Shown: positions 32,805-43,627 of the stretch, one piece after another
How positions within the stretch are numbered: position 1 is the stretch's first letter
Layout: each line of letters opens with the position of its first letter
Origin: Paenibacillus validus NBRC 15382
GTDB lineage: Bacteria > Bacillota > Bacilli > Paenibacillales > NBRC-103111
Length of the DNA stretch: 64,000 nucleotides
Reading direction: 5' to 3'
Assembly: GCF_004000985.1 (NCBI RefSeq)
Contig: NZ_BIMH01000014.1
Coordinates: forward strand, 1 to 64,000
Notes under the pieces: model-generated
Seen by the model: the letters and a program-made list of their open reading frames with translations, nothing else
Databases searched by the model: none
Told to the model about the DNA's origin: nothing
Made by a program: the position numbers and the translations under genes

Positions 32805-33716
32805 ATGAATTCGCTGCCCCATGAAAACGTGATTCTTTTTCCGAAAACCGTCGAGTACTACCAATACGAGCTGACTCGGCTGCTTGAAGCGGAACGATAC
32901 GCCGAAGCGATGAAGATGCTTCGCTTTTTGCTGGGCTGCCGTTCGGATGATGTCACCGCGCGGGAGGAATGGCAATCTTTGCTCGGATGGCTGCAGATGA
33001 TGTTTCCGGATATGGCCTTGCAGAATCAGGACCAACCGGATGAGGAGGATGAGAGCGAGTCCGATTTGCTGCGGCAGCAAATGCTGGCGAAGGGCGAGCA
33101 GAGCGAAGCCTACGCGCAGCGGCTGCTGGAGAGCATTCGCAGTCAGCATGCGCCCGATAAGCTGATGCTGGCGCTCGACCAGCTTGCGTTTCTCGAGCAC
33201 CCCGGGATCGACGAAACGTTGACCGGATGGCTGGAGGAGGAGGAGCTTCACCCCCTGATCCAGTTCAAAACGCTGCAGACGTTGAAGAAGCGGGGAGCTG
33301 CGGGCTCTGTTTCGATCCGGAAAAACGGCGAAGACGTCATTTGCGACATCGAAGACACGCCTGAAAATTTCGAAAGATTTCCTTCGCAAATCCAGGACAT
33401 TATCGCCCGCGTGCAGGAAATCAGCGAAATGAACCACCCGGCGCTGGCGTATTTCGCCAGCGAGATGTGGAACGAATTTCTTGCTTACATTTATGGTACG
33501 TCCGCTTACCGGCAAATGCTCAGGCAGGACGCCGCATGTGTGGATGTGTGGGCGGCCGCCCTGCATCTGACGCTGCTTGAGCATGTTTTCGAGGGCGGAG
33601 ATAAGGCCGAATTGATGGAACTTTACGGAATCACCTCCGAGCTTTCTTTTCAGTGGGAGCAGTCGTATCGGATTATGCAGCATTTCGCATCGGCCGTATT
33701 TACGCGGAGGTTGTAA
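32805..33716 (+). CDS. YsoA-like TPR-type protein upstream of tig
   Basis: This 303-residue acidic, helical protein starts HENVILFPKTVEYYQYELTRLLEAERYAEAMKMLRFLL, which reads as tetratricopeptide-like helix pairs. B. subtilis has a TPR protein gene, ysoA, at the same position before tig, so position and type agree. The function is unknown; a chaperone-adaptor role is suggested only by neighbours. The ATG at 32805 is preceded by AAGGCGGTGA. Confidence 0.7.
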   Translation: MNSLPHENVILFPKTVEYYQYELTRLLEAERYAEAMKMLRFLLGCRSDDVTAREEWQSLLGWLQMMFPDMALQNQDQPDEEDESESDLLRQQMLAKGEQSEAYAQRLLESIRSQHAPDKLMLALDQLAFLEHPGIDETLTGWLEEEELHPLIQFKTLQTLKKRGAAGSVSIRKNGEDVICDIEDTPENFERFPSQIQDIIARVQEISEMNHPALAYFASEMWNEFLAYIYGTSAYRQMLRQDAACVDVWAAALHLTLLEHVFEGGDKAELMELYGITSELSFQWEQSYRIMQHFASAVFTRRL

Positions 33717-33870
33717 CTCTCTCGATTCCGTTTGATCCATACCTTGAAAACGAAATTCATTATGGTTATAATAGAATGGTTATATGGGCGGGCTTGTCCG
33801 AATGATCGGAGGCTGGCAGCCGCACGTGAAAAAATACGCGAAGGAACATTTTTGGAGGGGAAGGCATAAA

Positions 33871-35160
33871 ATGAAAGCAAGTTGGGAAAAAATAGAGAAG
33901 AACGTCGGCGTTCTGGATATCGAAGTGGATGCGGAACAGGTGGCCGCCGCTCTGGACAAGGCATTTAAGAAAGTTGTAGCAAAAGTGAACGTCCCGGGCT
34001 TCCGCAAAGGCAAAGTGCCGCGCGCGATTTTCGAATCGAAATTCGGTGTGGAAAGCTTGTATCAAGACGCGCTTGACATTATTGTACCGGACGCTTATGT
34101 GGCGGCTGTACAAGAAACCGGCATTGTTCCGGTCGACCGTCCTGAAGTGGACGTCGAGCAATTTGGTAAAGGCCAGGTTTTGAAATTCAAAGCGAAAGTC
34201 GTCGTTAAGCCGGAAGTGGAGCTTGGCGAGTACAAAGGCATTGAGGTTGAAGCCGGCGATGCATCCGTATCGGAAGAAGAAATCAACGAAGAGCTGGAAA
34301 GACTGCAAAAACGTCATGCCGAGCTTGTGCCTGTTGAAGAAGGCGTAGCCGAGAATGGCGACGTGGTCGTGATCGATTTCGAAGGCTTCGTCGACGGCGA
34401 ACCGTTCGAAGGCGGTAAAGCCGAGCGTTATTCGCTCGAACTTGGATCCGGCAGCTTTATCCCTGGCTTCGAAGAGCAGGTTGTAGGACTGGCCAAAGAC
34501 GGCGAGAAAGAGATCACCGTCACGTTCCCTGAGAACTATCAGGCCGAGGAATTGCAAGGCAAAGAAGCTGTATTCAAAATCAAGCTGCACGACATCAAAC
34601 GTAAAAACTTGCCGGCGCTCGACGATGAATTCGCTAAAGACGTAAGCGAATTCGAAACGCTTGACGAGTACAAAGCGGATCTTGCCGAGAAGCTGAAGGA
34701 ACGCAAGCAAAACGAGCTCAACAGCAAAAAAGAAGCGGAAGTTGTCGAGAAAGTGGCAGCCGCTGCCCAAGTGGAAATCCCGCAAGTTATGCTGGATGAT
34801 GAAGCGGAGCAAATGGTGAAAGAATTCGAAAACCGTTTGCGCACGCAAGGCATGAACATCCAAATGTACTACCAGTTCACCGGTCAAAGCGCCGACGACT
34901 TGAAAGCCCAAATGAAAGGCGATGCGGAAAAACGCGTACGCAACAACCTGGTGCTTGAAGCGGTAGCGAAAGCGGAAAACATTGAGGCTTCGGAAGAAGA
35001 AATCGAAGCCGAGCTTGAAAGCTTGTCCAAAATGTACGGCCGTTCCGCGGACGAGATTCGCAGCATTTTCGCTTCCAACGGTACGCTTGGTACACTGGTG
35101 CAAGATATCGTAGCCCGCAAAACGGTTAAATTCCTTGTAGACAACAGCAAAACGGCTTAA
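33871..35160 (+). CDS. tig: Trigger factor, ribosome-associated chaperone and prolyl isomerase
   Basis: This 429-residue protein has the three trigger factor domains. The N-terminal ribosome-binding domain carries the signature VPGFRKGKVPRAIFE (near residue 40). The FKBP-type isomerase domain spans about 160-245 (NGDVVVIDFEGFVDGEPFEGG...GSGSFIPGFEEQ). The C-terminal helical chaperone domain follows. It shelters nascent chains at the ribosome exit. The ATG at 33871 follows GGAGGGGAAGG and gives the usual length. Codon use is biased toward common codons, as expected for an abundant protein. Confidence 0.97.
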   Translation: MKASWEKIEKNVGVLDIEVDAEQVAAALDKAFKKVVAKVNVPGFRKGKVPRAIFESKFGVESLYQDALDIIVPDAYVAAVQETGIVPVDRPEVDVEQFGKGQVLKFKAKVVVKPEVELGEYKGIEVEAGDASVSEEEINEELERLQKRHAELVPVEEGVAENGDVVVIDFEGFVDGEPFEGGKAERYSLELGSGSFIPGFEEQVVGLAKDGEKEITVTFPENYQAEELQGKEAVFKIKLHDIKRKNLPALDDEFAKDVSEFETLDEYKADLAEKLKERKQNELNSKKEAEVVEKVAAAAQVEIPQVMLDDEAEQMVKEFENRLRTQGMNIQMYYQFTGQSADDLKAQMKGDAEKRVRNNLVLEAVAKAENIEASEEEIEAELESLSKMYGRSADEIRSIFASNGTLGTLVQDIVARKTVKFLVDNSKTA

Positions 35161-35185
35161 GCGTCGCGAACGGCGCACATAGTTA

Positions 35186-35222
35186 ACAAAGGCACGTGTA
35201 CCTTCATGCGTGCCTTTGTTTT
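35186..35222 (+). terminator. Terminator of tig
   Basis: AACAAAGGCACG (35185-35196) pairs with CGTGCCTTTGTT (35209-35220), followed by TTT. Confidence 0.85.
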
Positions 35223-35329
35223 ACCTTCAAACGCTATACATACATAGGGCAGACCTTGGTGACAATAGCCGCAGGGCGGGCAAGGAAGCCCGGGAACGTC
35301 GCGGGAAAACAAGCATGGGGCAGCGGAAT

Positions 35330-35358
35330 ATGACTTTGGGTTTCAAACGTGTTACAAT
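35330..35358 (+). promoter_or_regulatory. Candidate promoter of clpP-clpX
   Basis: ATGACT (35330-35335) and TACAAT (35353-35358) are 17 bases apart. I see no CtsR-type tandem heptad (GGTCAAA) near it. Confidence 0.4.
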
Positions 35359-35410
35359 GTTGGTTGAGGCGTAAAAGGTTAGGCACTTTGGCGTAAAGGG
35401 GTTGGGACAT

Positions 35411-36001
35411 TTGACTCTAGTACCTATGGTAGTGGAACAGGAAGGACGCGGAGAACGATCTTACGATATATACTCCCGTTTGCTGAAGGATCGCATTATT
35501 TTTCTGGGAAGCGCGATTGACGATGACGTCGCCAACCTGGTTATTGCGCAGCTGTTGTTTTTGGCTGCTACAGATTCCGAGAAGGATATCAGCTTGTACA
35601 TTAACTCGCCGGGCGGTTCAGTTACTGCCGGAATGGGTATTTATGATACAATGCAGTTTATCAAGCCGGACGTGTCGACGATTTGCGTAGGCATGGCTGC
35701 CAGCATGGGCTCTTTGCTGCTCACGGCAGGCGCGCCGGGTAAGAGATTTGCGCTGCCGAACAGCGAAGTGATGATTCATCAGCCGCTCGGCGGGGTTCGG
35801 GGACAGGCGTCGGACATTAAAATCCACGCTGACTGGATCATTAAGACGAAGCAAAAGCTCAACCAAATCTACGTGAACCGTACAGGTCAACCTTACGAGA
35901 AAATCGAACGCGACACGGACCGCGACAATTTCATGAGCGCGGAAGAAGCGAAAGCTTACGGGCTTATTGATGCGGTTATCACTCGGAGTGATTTGACTTA
36001 G
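35411..36001 (+). CDS. clpP: ATP-dependent Clp protease proteolytic subunit
   Basis: This 196-residue serine peptidase has the catalytic triad in family motifs: Ser in [10 protein letters not shown], His in MIHQPLGG and Asp in [10 protein letters not shown]. The N-terminal [18 protein letters not shown] is typical. It forms the 14-subunit chamber fed by ClpX or ClpC. The second TTG (35411) is chosen as start: AAAGGGG lies about nine bases before it and [10 protein letters not shown] aligns with other ClpP starts, whereas the TTG at 35402 abuts the ribosome site. It is directly followed by clpX, an arrangement seen in many bacteria but not in B. subtilis, where clpP is separate. Confidence 0.95.
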   Translation: MTLVPMVVEQEGRGERSYDIYSRLLKDRIIFLGSAIDDDVANLVIAQLLFLAATDSEKDISLYINSPGGSVTAGMGIYDTMQFIKPDVSTICVGMAASMGSLLLTAGAPGKRFALPNSEVMIHQPLGGVRGQASDIKIHADWIIKTKQKLNQIYVNRTGQPYEKIERDTDRDNFMSAEEAKAYGLIDAVITRSDLT

Positions 36002-36016
36002 AAAAGGAGTGATCCC

Positions 36017-37282
36017 ATGTTTAAATTTAACGATGAGAAAGGTCAGCTGAAATGCTCCTTCTGCGGCAAGTCGCAGGAACAAGTGCGTAAGCTGGTCGCC
36101 GGACCCGGCGTTTATATATGCGACGAATGCATCGAGCTTTGTACCGAAATCGTGGAGGAAGAGTTGGGTCACGAGGAAGAGCTCGACTTGAAGGACGTGC
36201 CGAAGCCGAAAGAAATCCGCGCCATTCTGGATTCTTACGTCATCGGCCAGGAGCAAGCGAAGAAGTCCATGTCCGTCGCGGTATACAACCACTATAAACG
36301 GATTAACTCTCAAGCAAGCAAAGGCGAGGACGTGGAATTGCAAAAGTCCAACATCGTCCTTGTCGGCCCTACGGGCAGTGGTAAGACGCTGCTTGCCCAA
36401 ACGCTGGCCAAAATTTTGAACGTACCGTTTGCGATCGCCGATGCGACGTCTTTGACGGAAGCCGGCTATGTAGGCGAAGACGTCGAGAATATTTTGCTGA
36501 AGCTGATTCAAGCGGCGGATTACGACGTGGAAAAAGCGGAACGCGGCATTATCTATATCGATGAGATCGATAAAGTGGCCCGCAAGTCCGAGAATCCGTC
36601 GATTACGCGCGATGTATCCGGCGAGGGCGTCCAACAGGCGTTGCTGAAAATTTTGGAAGGCACAGTTGCCTCCGTTCCTCCGCAAGGAGGCCGTAAGCAT
36701 CCGCATCAAGAGTTTATCCAGATCGATACGACGAACATCTTGTTCATCTGCGGCGGGGCGTTCGACGGCCTGGAGCAGATCATCAAACGCCGTATCGGCA
36801 AGAAAGTGATCGGCTTCGGTACGGACGGCCACAAAGCCGACCTGAAACCGGGTGAATATTTGTCGCTCGTGCTGCCGGAAGACTTGCTCAAATTCGGCTT
36901 GATTCCCGAGTTCGTCGGTCGTCTGCCAGTCATCTCCACCCTGGAGCCGCTTGATGAAGCTGCGCTTGTGCGTATCTTGACAGAGCCTAAGAACGCACTG
37001 GTGAAGCAATACCAGAAACTGCTGGAGATGGACAACGTGACGCTTGAATTCGATTCCGAGGCGCTTGAAGAAATTGCCAAGGAAGCGATCAAGCGGAATA
37101 CCGGAGCCCGCGGTTTGCGGGCCATCATCGAAGGCATTATGCTGGAAGTGATGTATGAAGCGCCTTCGCGCACCGAATCGTCCAAATGCCTCGTCACGAA
37201 GGATGCCGTTCAAGCGAAAATCGCGCCGCCGATAACGGCTGCCGATGCGCCGCCGGTCAAGAAAAAAGAAGAAAGCGCGTAA
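36017..37282 (+). CDS. clpX: ClpX, ATP-dependent unfoldase of the ClpXP protease
   Basis: This 421-residue protein has an N-terminal zinc-binding domain (CSFCGKS...[10 protein letters not shown]), an AAA+ domain with Walker A GPTGSGKT (near residue 120) and Walker [10 protein letters not shown]. The ClpP-docking IGF loop is seen as VIGFGTD. It unfolds tagged proteins and passes them to ClpP, encoded 15 bases upstream. AAGGAGTGAT precedes the ATG. Confidence 0.97.
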   Translation: MFKFNDEKGQLKCSFCGKSQEQVRKLVAGPGVYICDECIELCTEIVEEELGHEEELDLKDVPKPKEIRAILDSYVIGQEQAKKSMSVAVYNHYKRINSQASKGEDVELQKSNIVLVGPTGSGKTLLAQTLAKILNVPFAIADATSLTEAGYVGEDVENILLKLIQAADYDVEKAERGIIYIDEIDKVARKSENPSITRDVSGEGVQQALLKILEGTVASVPPQGGRKHPHQEFIQIDTTNILFICGGAFDGLEQIIKRRIGKKVIGFGTDGHKADLKPGEYLSLVLPEDLLKFGLIPEFVGRLPVISTLEPLDEAALVRILTEPKNALVKQYQKLLEMDNVTLEFDSEALEEIAKEAIKRNTGARGLRAIIEGIMLEVMYEAPSRTESSKCLVTKDAVQAKIAPPITAADAPPVKKKEESA

Positions 37283-37399
37283 GCGCACGTATACTAAAAA
37301 AACCGGACACCTCCAATCCGTTGATGGATCGTCTTCTTGTCAGGCGAAATCCGTCAGCGGAGCGGAGGATGTTTGGTATCATGGGAGAGAAGAAAACGC

Positions 37400-38512
37400 A
37401 TGTTCCACAGAAGGGAAACGATACCGGTTAAAGTCGGCAATTTGACCATCGGGGGAAGCAATGACGTTATCATTCAGAGCATGTGCACGACTAAGACGGC
37501 CGATGTAAAAGCGACCGTCGCGGAAATTCACCGTCTGGAAGATGCGGGCTGCCAAATTGTGCGCGTGACGGTAAACAATAAGGAAGCGGCAGAAGCGATT
37601 AAAGACATCAAGAAGCAAATTTCGATTCCGCTCGTCGCCGATATTCACTTCGATTACCGTCTGGCTTTGATGGCGATTGAGAACGGCATCGACAAAGTGC
37701 GCATCAATCCGGGCAATATCGGCCGCCGGGAGAAGGTCGAAGCGGTCGTGAAAGCCTGCAAGGAGCGCGGCATTCCTATCCGTATTGGCGTGAATGCTGG
37801 TTCGCTCGAGAACCATTTGCTGGAGAAGTACGGTTACCCGACACCTGAAGCGATGGTGGAGAGCGCCTTATACCACATTCGAATTCTCGAGGAGCTCGAT
37901 TTCCGGGATATTATCGTTTCGCTGAAAGCATCGGACGTGCCTATGGCGATTGCCGCCTATACGCAAGCGGCGTCGACCTTTAAATATCCGCTGCATCTCG
38001 GGATCACGGAGGCGGGGACGCTGTTCTCGGGTACGGTGAAAAGCGCGGCCGGACTCGGAGCGCTGCTCAGCATGGGCATCGGATCGACGATCCGCATTTC
38101 GCTCAGCGCCGACCCGGTTGAAGAAGTGAAGGTTTGTCGCGAGCTGTTAAAGTCGTTCGGCCTTATAACCAACGCCGCTACCCTCATATCGTGCCCGACA
38201 TGCGGCCGACTGGACATCGACTTGTTCTCGATCGCCAATGAGGTGGAGGATTACATCTCTAAGCTGAAGGTGCCGATCAAAGTGTCGGTGCTCGGCTGCG
38301 CGGTTAACGGTCCCGGCGAAGCGCGCGAAGCCGACATCGGCATCGCCGGCGCGCGGGGCGAGGGCATGTTATTCCGCTACGGCGAGATGATTCGTAAAGT
38401 GCCGGAAGCGGAGCTGTTGTCCGAGCTGAAGAAAGAAATCGACCTCATCGTGGAGCATTACGAACGAACCGGGGAAATTCCCGGAAGAAAACATCATGCT
38501 GGCGTAAAGTGA
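37400..38512 (+). CDS. ispG: 4-hydroxy-3-methylbut-2-en-1-yl diphosphate synthase (IspG/GcpE)
   Basis: This 370-residue iron-sulfur enzyme makes HMBPP from methylerythritol cyclodiphosphate in the MEP isoprenoid pathway. The TIM-barrel half has [13 protein letters not shown] and [11 protein letters not shown]. The Fe-S half has SCPTCGR and [11 protein letters not shown] with the cluster cysteines. The ATG at 37400 follows GGGAGAG and gives the family length; longer readings run into the preceding intergenic region. It lies between clpX and a converging cwlD-like gene, not near other MEP genes. Confidence 0.96.
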   Translation: MFHRRETIPVKVGNLTIGGSNDVIIQSMCTTKTADVKATVAEIHRLEDAGCQIVRVTVNNKEAAEAIKDIKKQISIPLVADIHFDYRLALMAIENGIDKVRINPGNIGRREKVEAVVKACKERGIPIRIGVNAGSLENHLLEKYGYPTPEAMVESALYHIRILEELDFRDIIVSLKASDVPMAIAAYTQAASTFKYPLHLGITEAGTLFSGTVKSAAGLGALLSMGIGSTIRISLSADPVEEVKVCRELLKSFGLITNAATLISCPTCGRLDIDLFSIANEVEDYISKLKVPIKVSVLGCAVNGPGEAREADIGIAGARGEGMLFRYGEMIRKVPEAELLSELKKEIDLIVEHYERTGEIPGRKHHAGVK

Positions 38513-38514
38513 AC

Positions 38515-38549
38515 AAAGCGTTCCAGGGATAATCCTTGGAACGCTTTTT
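38515..38549 (+). terminator. Terminator of ispG
   Basis: AAAGCGTTCC (38515-38524) pairs with GGAACGCTTT (38538-38547), followed by further T. Confidence 0.85.
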
Positions 38550-38564
38550 GCGTGTTTTGCGCGT

Positions 38565-39302
38565 TCAATTCGGCTGCTCAGCGGATTTCAAGTAAGCCAC
38601 GACGCCTTCGGCAATTTTGTCGGCAATCGCTTGTTGGCCGGCAGCATTGGTCAGGAACGCGCGATCCGACGCGTTGGTCAGAAAGCCCATCTCGACGATA
38701 ACGGCGGGCGCGTTCGTATGCTTGAGAAGGTAATACGTCCGTCCGTATACCGCATCGTTCGAGATTCCGTACAATTCGTTTAAGCGGCTTTGCAAGGCGG
38801 CAGCGAGCGATTTGCTTTGCTCGTTTTTTTGATGAAGCAGCAGCGCTCCGCGCGTATTGGCGTTGCGGGCCGAGTTGACGTGAAGGCTGATCAGCAGCTT
38901 CGGGTTTACTTCATTAGCCAGATGGCTGCGTTGGGCCAAGTCTTTAATATGCCGGGAGCGGCTGCGCAGCCAAAGGTTCTCGCCGCTGAGCGCATAGTCG
39001 TTCATCCGGTTCATCAATACCAAATAACCGTTGCGGCGCAGTGCCTCATACGTTTTTTGGGCGATGGCCAAATTGATGTTTTTTTCCAGAATGGAGCCGT
39101 GGGACGTCCCGCCGTCGATACCGCCGTGACCGACGTCTATGACAATGTCAACCCCCGAGATAGCCGGGTGATCCGTTTTGATTTCAGGCAGTAAGAACGA
39201 ATCCGGAAGAACGGAGCCGGCTGCGGTCGGCGAGGCAGGCCAAACCGAGGCTATCGCTAAAATTACGGCGTAAAGCAAGGCCCTAACGCGTTGTTTCATC
39301 AT
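38565..39302 (-). CDS. cwlD: N-acetylmuramoyl-L-alanine amidase, CwlD-like
   Basis: This 245-residue zinc amidase (Amidase_3) has an N-terminal signal/anchor helix. Its VIDVGHGGIDGG carries the first His ligand, ILEKNINLAIA the Glu, and LLISLHVNSARN the second His, with the catalytic Glu in VIVEMGFLTNASD. Size and the absence of wall-binding repeats fit CwlD, which with PdaA makes muramic delta-lactam in the spore cortex. The assignment to CwlD rather than another short amidase is likely but not certain. The start has GAGGATGGTGA upstream; two adjacent ATG codons are possible. Confidence 0.8.
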   Translation of the reverse strand: MMKQRVRALLYAVILAIASVWPASPTAAGSVLPDSFLLPEIKTDHPAISGVDIVIDVGHGGIDGGTSHGSILEKNINLAIAQKTYEALRRNGYLVLMNRMNDYALSGENLWLRSRSRHIKDLAQRSHLANEVNPKLLISLHVNSARNANTRGALLLHQKNEQSKSLAAALQSRLNELYGISNDAVYGRTYYLLKHTNAPAVIVEMGFLTNASDRAFLTNAAGQQAIADKIAEGVVAYLKSAEQPN

Positions 39303-39449
39303 CAGTCACCATCCTCTTCCGAGTGTACGATGCTTGCAAATCGCATCGTCCATAGCTTCCCCGAAAAAGATTGCGCATAGGGGGATTAATGCTACCAACG
39401 GAGGGCAATACTACCAAATATATTAAGTAACGGGAGGTCGATCCGTGGG

Positions 39450-41156
39450 ATGAGTATCAGTGTAGTTTTGATGGTGATTCAATTGTTTTTTGCCATTGTC
39501 ATCGGCTTGTATTTTTGGAATTTGCTGCGCAACCAACAAACCAACCGTTCAGCGGTGGATAAAGAGTCGAAAAAAGAATTGGAGAAGCTTCGCAGGCTGC
39601 GGAACATCTCCTTAAATAAACCGCTGGCTGAAAAAACAAGGCCGCAAGCGATGGAGGACATTGTCGGCCAGAAGGAAGGGCTGAGGGCGCTTAAAGCGGC
39701 GCTGTGCGGAGCCAATCCCCAACATGTGATCATCTATGGGCCGCCGGGCGTCGGCAAGACGGCCGCTGCACGAGTCGTGCTGGAGGAAGCGAAGAAAAAT
39801 CCGGAGTCGCCGTTTCGGCCGGACGCCAAATTTACCGAGATCGATGCGACGACGGCCCGCTTTGACGAAAGAGGCATCGCGGATCCATTGATCGGCTCGG
39901 TGCACGATCCGATTTATCAAGGCGCCGGCGCGATGGGCGTAGCGGGGATTCCGCAGCCGAAACCGGGGGCGGTGACGAAGGCGCACGGCGGCATATTGTT
40001 TATTGACGAGATTGGTGAATTGCATCCGCATCAGCTGAATAAATTATTAAAGGTGCTGGAGGATCGCAAGGTGTTTTTGGAGAGTGCTTACTACAACTCT
40101 GAGGACACGAATGTACCGAGTTATATTCACGATGTATTTCAAAACGGTCTGCCCGCCGACTTCCGCCTTGTCGGGGCGACGACGCGCAATCCGCAGGAGC
40201 TGCCGCCGGCGATTCGGTCGCGCTGCCTGGAAATTTATTTCCGCCCGCTGCTGCCGGAGGAAATTGGTTTGATTGCGGCCAAGGCACTAAAGAAAATCGG
40301 CTTCCCCGACAATGAGGCCGCCGTTGAAGTCGTGAAGAAGTATGCGACCAACGGCCGCGAAGCGGTTAATATCATCCAGTTGGCTGCGGGGATGGCGCTA
40401 ACGGACCAACGGAGGGAGTTATCGGCCGCCGATGTGGAATGGGTTGTCAACAGCTCGCAAATTGCGCCGCGTCCCGAGAAAAAAATTCACAGCCGTCCGG
40501 AAATCGGTTTAGTGAACGGACTCGCCGTATACGGTCCGAATCTTGGCATGCTGCTGGACATCGAAGTCACCTCGATGCCTGCAGCCGCGCCTGGAGCCGG
40601 ACGCTTCACCATTACCGGGGTTGTCGACGAAGAGGAGATGGGCGGCGGCAGCAGGACACTGCGGCGCAAAAGCATGGCCCGCGGCTCGGTGGAGAACGTG
40701 CTGACCGTCCTGCGGCGTCTGGGATTGAAGCCGAACGATTATGATTTGCACATCAACTTTCCCGGCGGGGTGCCTATTGACGGTCCGTCGGCCGGAATCT
40801 CGATGGCCGTTGCCATCGCTTCCGCGATTAAGCAAATTCCGGTGGATAACCATATTGCCATGACAGGCGAAATGAGCATCCACGGTAAAGTGAAGCCGGT
40901 GGGCGGCGTCGTCGCTAAAGTGGAGGCTGCTTTTCAAGCGGGGGCTACGAAAGTGATCATTCCGAAAGAAAATTGGCAGGAAATATTCGCGGGGTTGAAC
41001 GGGCTTGAGGTCGTTCCTGTAGATAGTGTGGAGGAAGCGTTGTTTCATTCGCTCGGGCTTCGGTTCGCCGTAACGTCCGAACCTGAAGCGCTGCCGCAGC
41101 AGGATGCGATGTCGCCGGCTTCCGTTACGATTTTGCACGCTGATGCGCTCGAATAG
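39450..41156 (+). CDS. lonB: Lon-like protease LonB (sporulation type)
   Basis: This 568-residue LonB lacks the N-terminal Lon domain and starts with a membrane helix (residues about 4-24). AAA+ motifs are [12 protein letters not shown] and ILFIDEIGELH. The protease domain has the catalytic Ser in DGPSAGISMAVA and Lys in GGVVAKVEAAF. B. subtilis LonB lies just upstream of lonA, as here, and is made in the forespore under sigma-F. A GGGAGGT site precedes the ATG. I could not identify a convincing sigma-F promoter. Confidence 0.95.
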   Translation: MSISVVLMVIQLFFAIVIGLYFWNLLRNQQTNRSAVDKESKKELEKLRRLRNISLNKPLAEKTRPQAMEDIVGQKEGLRALKAALCGANPQHVIIYGPPGVGKTAAARVVLEEAKKNPESPFRPDAKFTEIDATTARFDERGIADPLIGSVHDPIYQGAGAMGVAGIPQPKPGAVTKAHGGILFIDEIGELHPHQLNKLLKVLEDRKVFLESAYYNSEDTNVPSYIHDVFQNGLPADFRLVGATTRNPQELPPAIRSRCLEIYFRPLLPEEIGLIAAKALKKIGFPDNEAAVEVVKKYATNGREAVNIIQLAAGMALTDQRRELSAADVEWVVNSSQIAPRPEKKIHSRPEIGLVNGLAVYGPNLGMLLDIEVTSMPAAAPGAGRFTITGVVDEEEMGGGSRTLRRKSMARGSVENVLTVLRRLGLKPNDYDLHINFPGGVPIDGPSAGISMAVAIASAIKQIPVDNHIAMTGEMSIHGKVKPVGGVVAKVEAAFQAGATKVIIPKENWQEIFAGLNGLEVVPVDSVEEALFHSLGLRFAVTSEPEALPQQDAMSPASVTILHADALE

Positions 41157-41267
41157 AGAGCGTCTTTCCATGAGGGGTGATCGAACCGCCCCTCATTGGT
41201 GTTTTGATTTTAATTTTGTTAAAATGTAATTCACACGCAAGTTAGTATAGTCTGGAGGTGCTCGCGG

Positions 41268-43604
41268 ATGGGACCGAGCAAACATAAGATGCGCCGCTTG
41301 CCGCTGCTGCCGCTGCGGGGTCTGTTGGTGTACCCGAGTATGGTGCTGCACTTGGACGTCGGCAGAGAGAAGTCGGTTCGTGCGCTCGAGAAGGCGATGG
41401 TCGACGACAGCATGATACTGCTGTGCTCGCAGTCCGAAGTCAACATCGAGGAACCGAAGACCGAAGATATTTACCGCATCGGGACCATTGCGAAAGTACG
41501 GCAAATGCTGAAACTGCCGAATGGTACGATCCGCGTGCTGGTTGAAGGCGTCATCCGTGCAGAAATCGTTGAGTTTTTGACGAACGACGAATACTATGAA
41601 GTGAACATCCGGGAGTTGGCGGAGCAGGAAACGTCCGACCCGGAGATCGATGCGCTGATGCGTACGGTATTGAACCAGTTCGAACACTATATCAACCTGT
41701 CCAAGAAAGTAACGCCCGAGACGCTTGCCGCGGTGTCGGACATTGATGAGCCCGGCCGTCTGGCCGATGTCATCTGCAGTCATTTATCGTTAAAAATTAA
41801 AGATAAACAAGAAATATTGGAAACGGTCGACGTCAAGCAGCGTTTGGAGAAGCTGCTGGGCATCCTCAACAACGAGCGGGAAGTGCTTGAGCTGGAGCGG
41901 AAGATCAGCCAGCGCGTCAAGAAGCAGATGGAGAAGACGCAGAAGGAGTACTACCTTCGCGAGCAGATGAAAGCGATCCAGAAGGAGCTTGGCGACAAGG
42001 AAGGCCGGGCCGGAGAAGCTGACGATCTGCGCAATCAGCTGGCGCAAAGCGAAGTGCCTGAGAAGGTGCGCGAGAAGATCGAGAAGGAGATTGACCGGCT
42101 GGAGAAAATGCCGGCGACATCCGCGGAAGGCTCGGTCATCCGCAATTACATCGATTGGCTGCTGGGCCTGCCTTGGTCGCCGGCGGGGAATGACGATCTG
42201 GACCTCGACATCCGCAAAGCGGAAGAGATCCTCAACGAGGACCACTACGGCTTGGAGAAGCCAAAGGAACGGGTGCTGGAGTATTTGGCCGTGCAGAAGC
42301 TGGTCCAGAAGCTGAAAGGGCCGATTTTGTGCCTCGTCGGGCCTCCCGGCGTCGGCAAAACGTCGATTGCCCGCTCGATCGCCCGTTCGCTCAACCGTAA
42401 ATTTGTACGCATCTCGCTTGGAGGCGTGCGCGATGAAGCGGAGATCCGCGGTCACCGCCGCACCTATGTAGGAGCTATGCCGGGCCGGATTATCCAAGGG
42501 ATGAAGACGGCGGGTACAAACAATCCCGTCTTTCTATTGGACGAGATCGATAAGATGGCGATGGACTTCCGCGGCGATCCGGCTTCGGCTTTGCTCGAAG
42601 TACTCGATCCGGAACAGAACAGCACGTTCAGCGACCACTTCGTCGAAGTGCCGTTTGATTTGTCGAACGTCATGTTCGTGACGACAGCCAACGCTGTGCA
42701 TAATATCCCCCGGCCGCTGCTCGACCGGATGGAAGTGCTTTATATTCCGGGGTACACGGAAATCGAGAAGCTGCATATCGCGAAAAATTACTTGCTGCCG
42801 AAGCAGCAGCGCGATCACGGGTTGCAGGACGGCCAACTGCACGTCGAAGAATCTGCGCTGATGCGTATCGTGCGTGAGTACACGCGTGAAGCGGGCGTGC
42901 GCAATTTGGAGCAGCAGATTTCTTCCGTCTGCAGGAAGTCGGCGAAACAGGTGGTCGGCGGCACCGCCTCCGTACACGTGACGCCGGATAATTTGCAGGA
43001 CTTTCTCGGACCTCCGAAATTCCGCTTCGGCATGGCGGAGGAACGTGACCAAATCGGCGCCGTTACCGGTCTGGCCTGGACAGAGGTGGGCGGCGATACG
43101 CTCGTGATCGAAGTGACGGTTATGCCGGGCAACGGCAAGCTGACGCTGACGGGGAAACTCGGGGACGTCATGAAAGAGTCCGCGCAAGCCGCGTTCAGCT
43201 ACACCCGCTCCCGCGCCGATCAGTTTCGCATTCAACCGGACTTCCACGAGAAGTTCGACATCCATATTCACATTCCGGAAGGGGCGATTCCGAAGGATGG
43301 TCCTTCCGCGGGGATTACGATGGGAACGGCGTTAATATCGGCGCTTACCAACATACCGGTTTCCAAGAATGTGGCGATGACCGGAGAAATTACGCTGCGA
43401 GGCCGTGTGCTGCCGATCGGCGGTCTGAAGGAAAAATGTTTGGCTGCGCACCGCGCAGGCATTCGCACGGTCATCCTGCCGAAGGATAACGCGAAGGATA
43501 TTGAAGAAATACCGGAAAGCGTCCGCCGCGAGCTGACGTTCATTCCGGTGTCGCATATGGATGAGGTGCTCGAGCATGCGCTTGTGAAGCCCGCGCGCGT
43601 ATAA
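41268..43604 (+). CDS. lonA: ATP-dependent Lon protease
   Basis: This 778-residue protease has the full Lon layout. The N-terminal substrate domain ([22 protein letters not shown]) is followed by coiled-coil helices, the AAA+ domain ([20 protein letters not shown] near residue 356; [10 protein letters not shown]) and the protease domain with Ser in [13 protein letters not shown] and Lys in [14 protein letters not shown]. It degrades damaged and regulatory proteins. GGAGGTG precedes the ATG by seven bases. It is followed after 23 bases by ysxC. Confidence 0.97.
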   Translation: MGPSKHKMRRLPLLPLRGLLVYPSMVLHLDVGREKSVRALEKAMVDDSMILLCSQSEVNIEEPKTEDIYRIGTIAKVRQMLKLPNGTIRVLVEGVIRAEIVEFLTNDEYYEVNIRELAEQETSDPEIDALMRTVLNQFEHYINLSKKVTPETLAAVSDIDEPGRLADVICSHLSLKIKDKQEILETVDVKQRLEKLLGILNNEREVLELERKISQRVKKQMEKTQKEYYLREQMKAIQKELGDKEGRAGEADDLRNQLAQSEVPEKVREKIEKEIDRLEKMPATSAEGSVIRNYIDWLLGLPWSPAGNDDLDLDIRKAEEILNEDHYGLEKPKERVLEYLAVQKLVQKLKGPILCLVGPPGVGKTSIARSIARSLNRKFVRISLGGVRDEAEIRGHRRTYVGAMPGRIIQGMKTAGTNNPVFLLDEIDKMAMDFRGDPASALLEVLDPEQNSTFSDHFVEVPFDLSNVMFVTTANAVHNIPRPLLDRMEVLYIPGYTEIEKLHIAKNYLLPKQQRDHGLQDGQLHVEESALMRIVREYTREAGVRNLEQQISSVCRKSAKQVVGGTASVHVTPDNLQDFLGPPKFRFGMAEERDQIGAVTGLAWTEVGGDTLVIEVTVMPGNGKLTLTGKLGDVMKESAQAAFSYTRSRADQFRIQPDFHEKFDIHIHIPEGAIPKDGPSAGITMGTALISALTNIPVSKNVAMTGEITLRGRVLPIGGLKEKCLAAHRAGIRTVILPKDNAKDIEEIPESVRRELTFIPVSHMDEVLEHALVKPARV

Positions 43605-43627
43605 CTTTGTGAAATGAGTGAACGAAC

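Noticed and set aside
33766-35178. A 470-codon open frame antisense to tig
   Set aside because: Codon bias of the highly expressed tig gene removes stops from the opposite strand. The product is Phe/Arg/His-rich without family features.
35618-37288. A 556-codon open frame antisense to clpP-clpX
   Set aside because: Same antisense artefact; composition is implausible and clpX is unambiguous on the other strand.
39303-39449. A sigma-F promoter before lonB
   Set aside because: B. subtilis lonB is sigma-F dependent, but no pair of elements here fits the consensus well enough to report.
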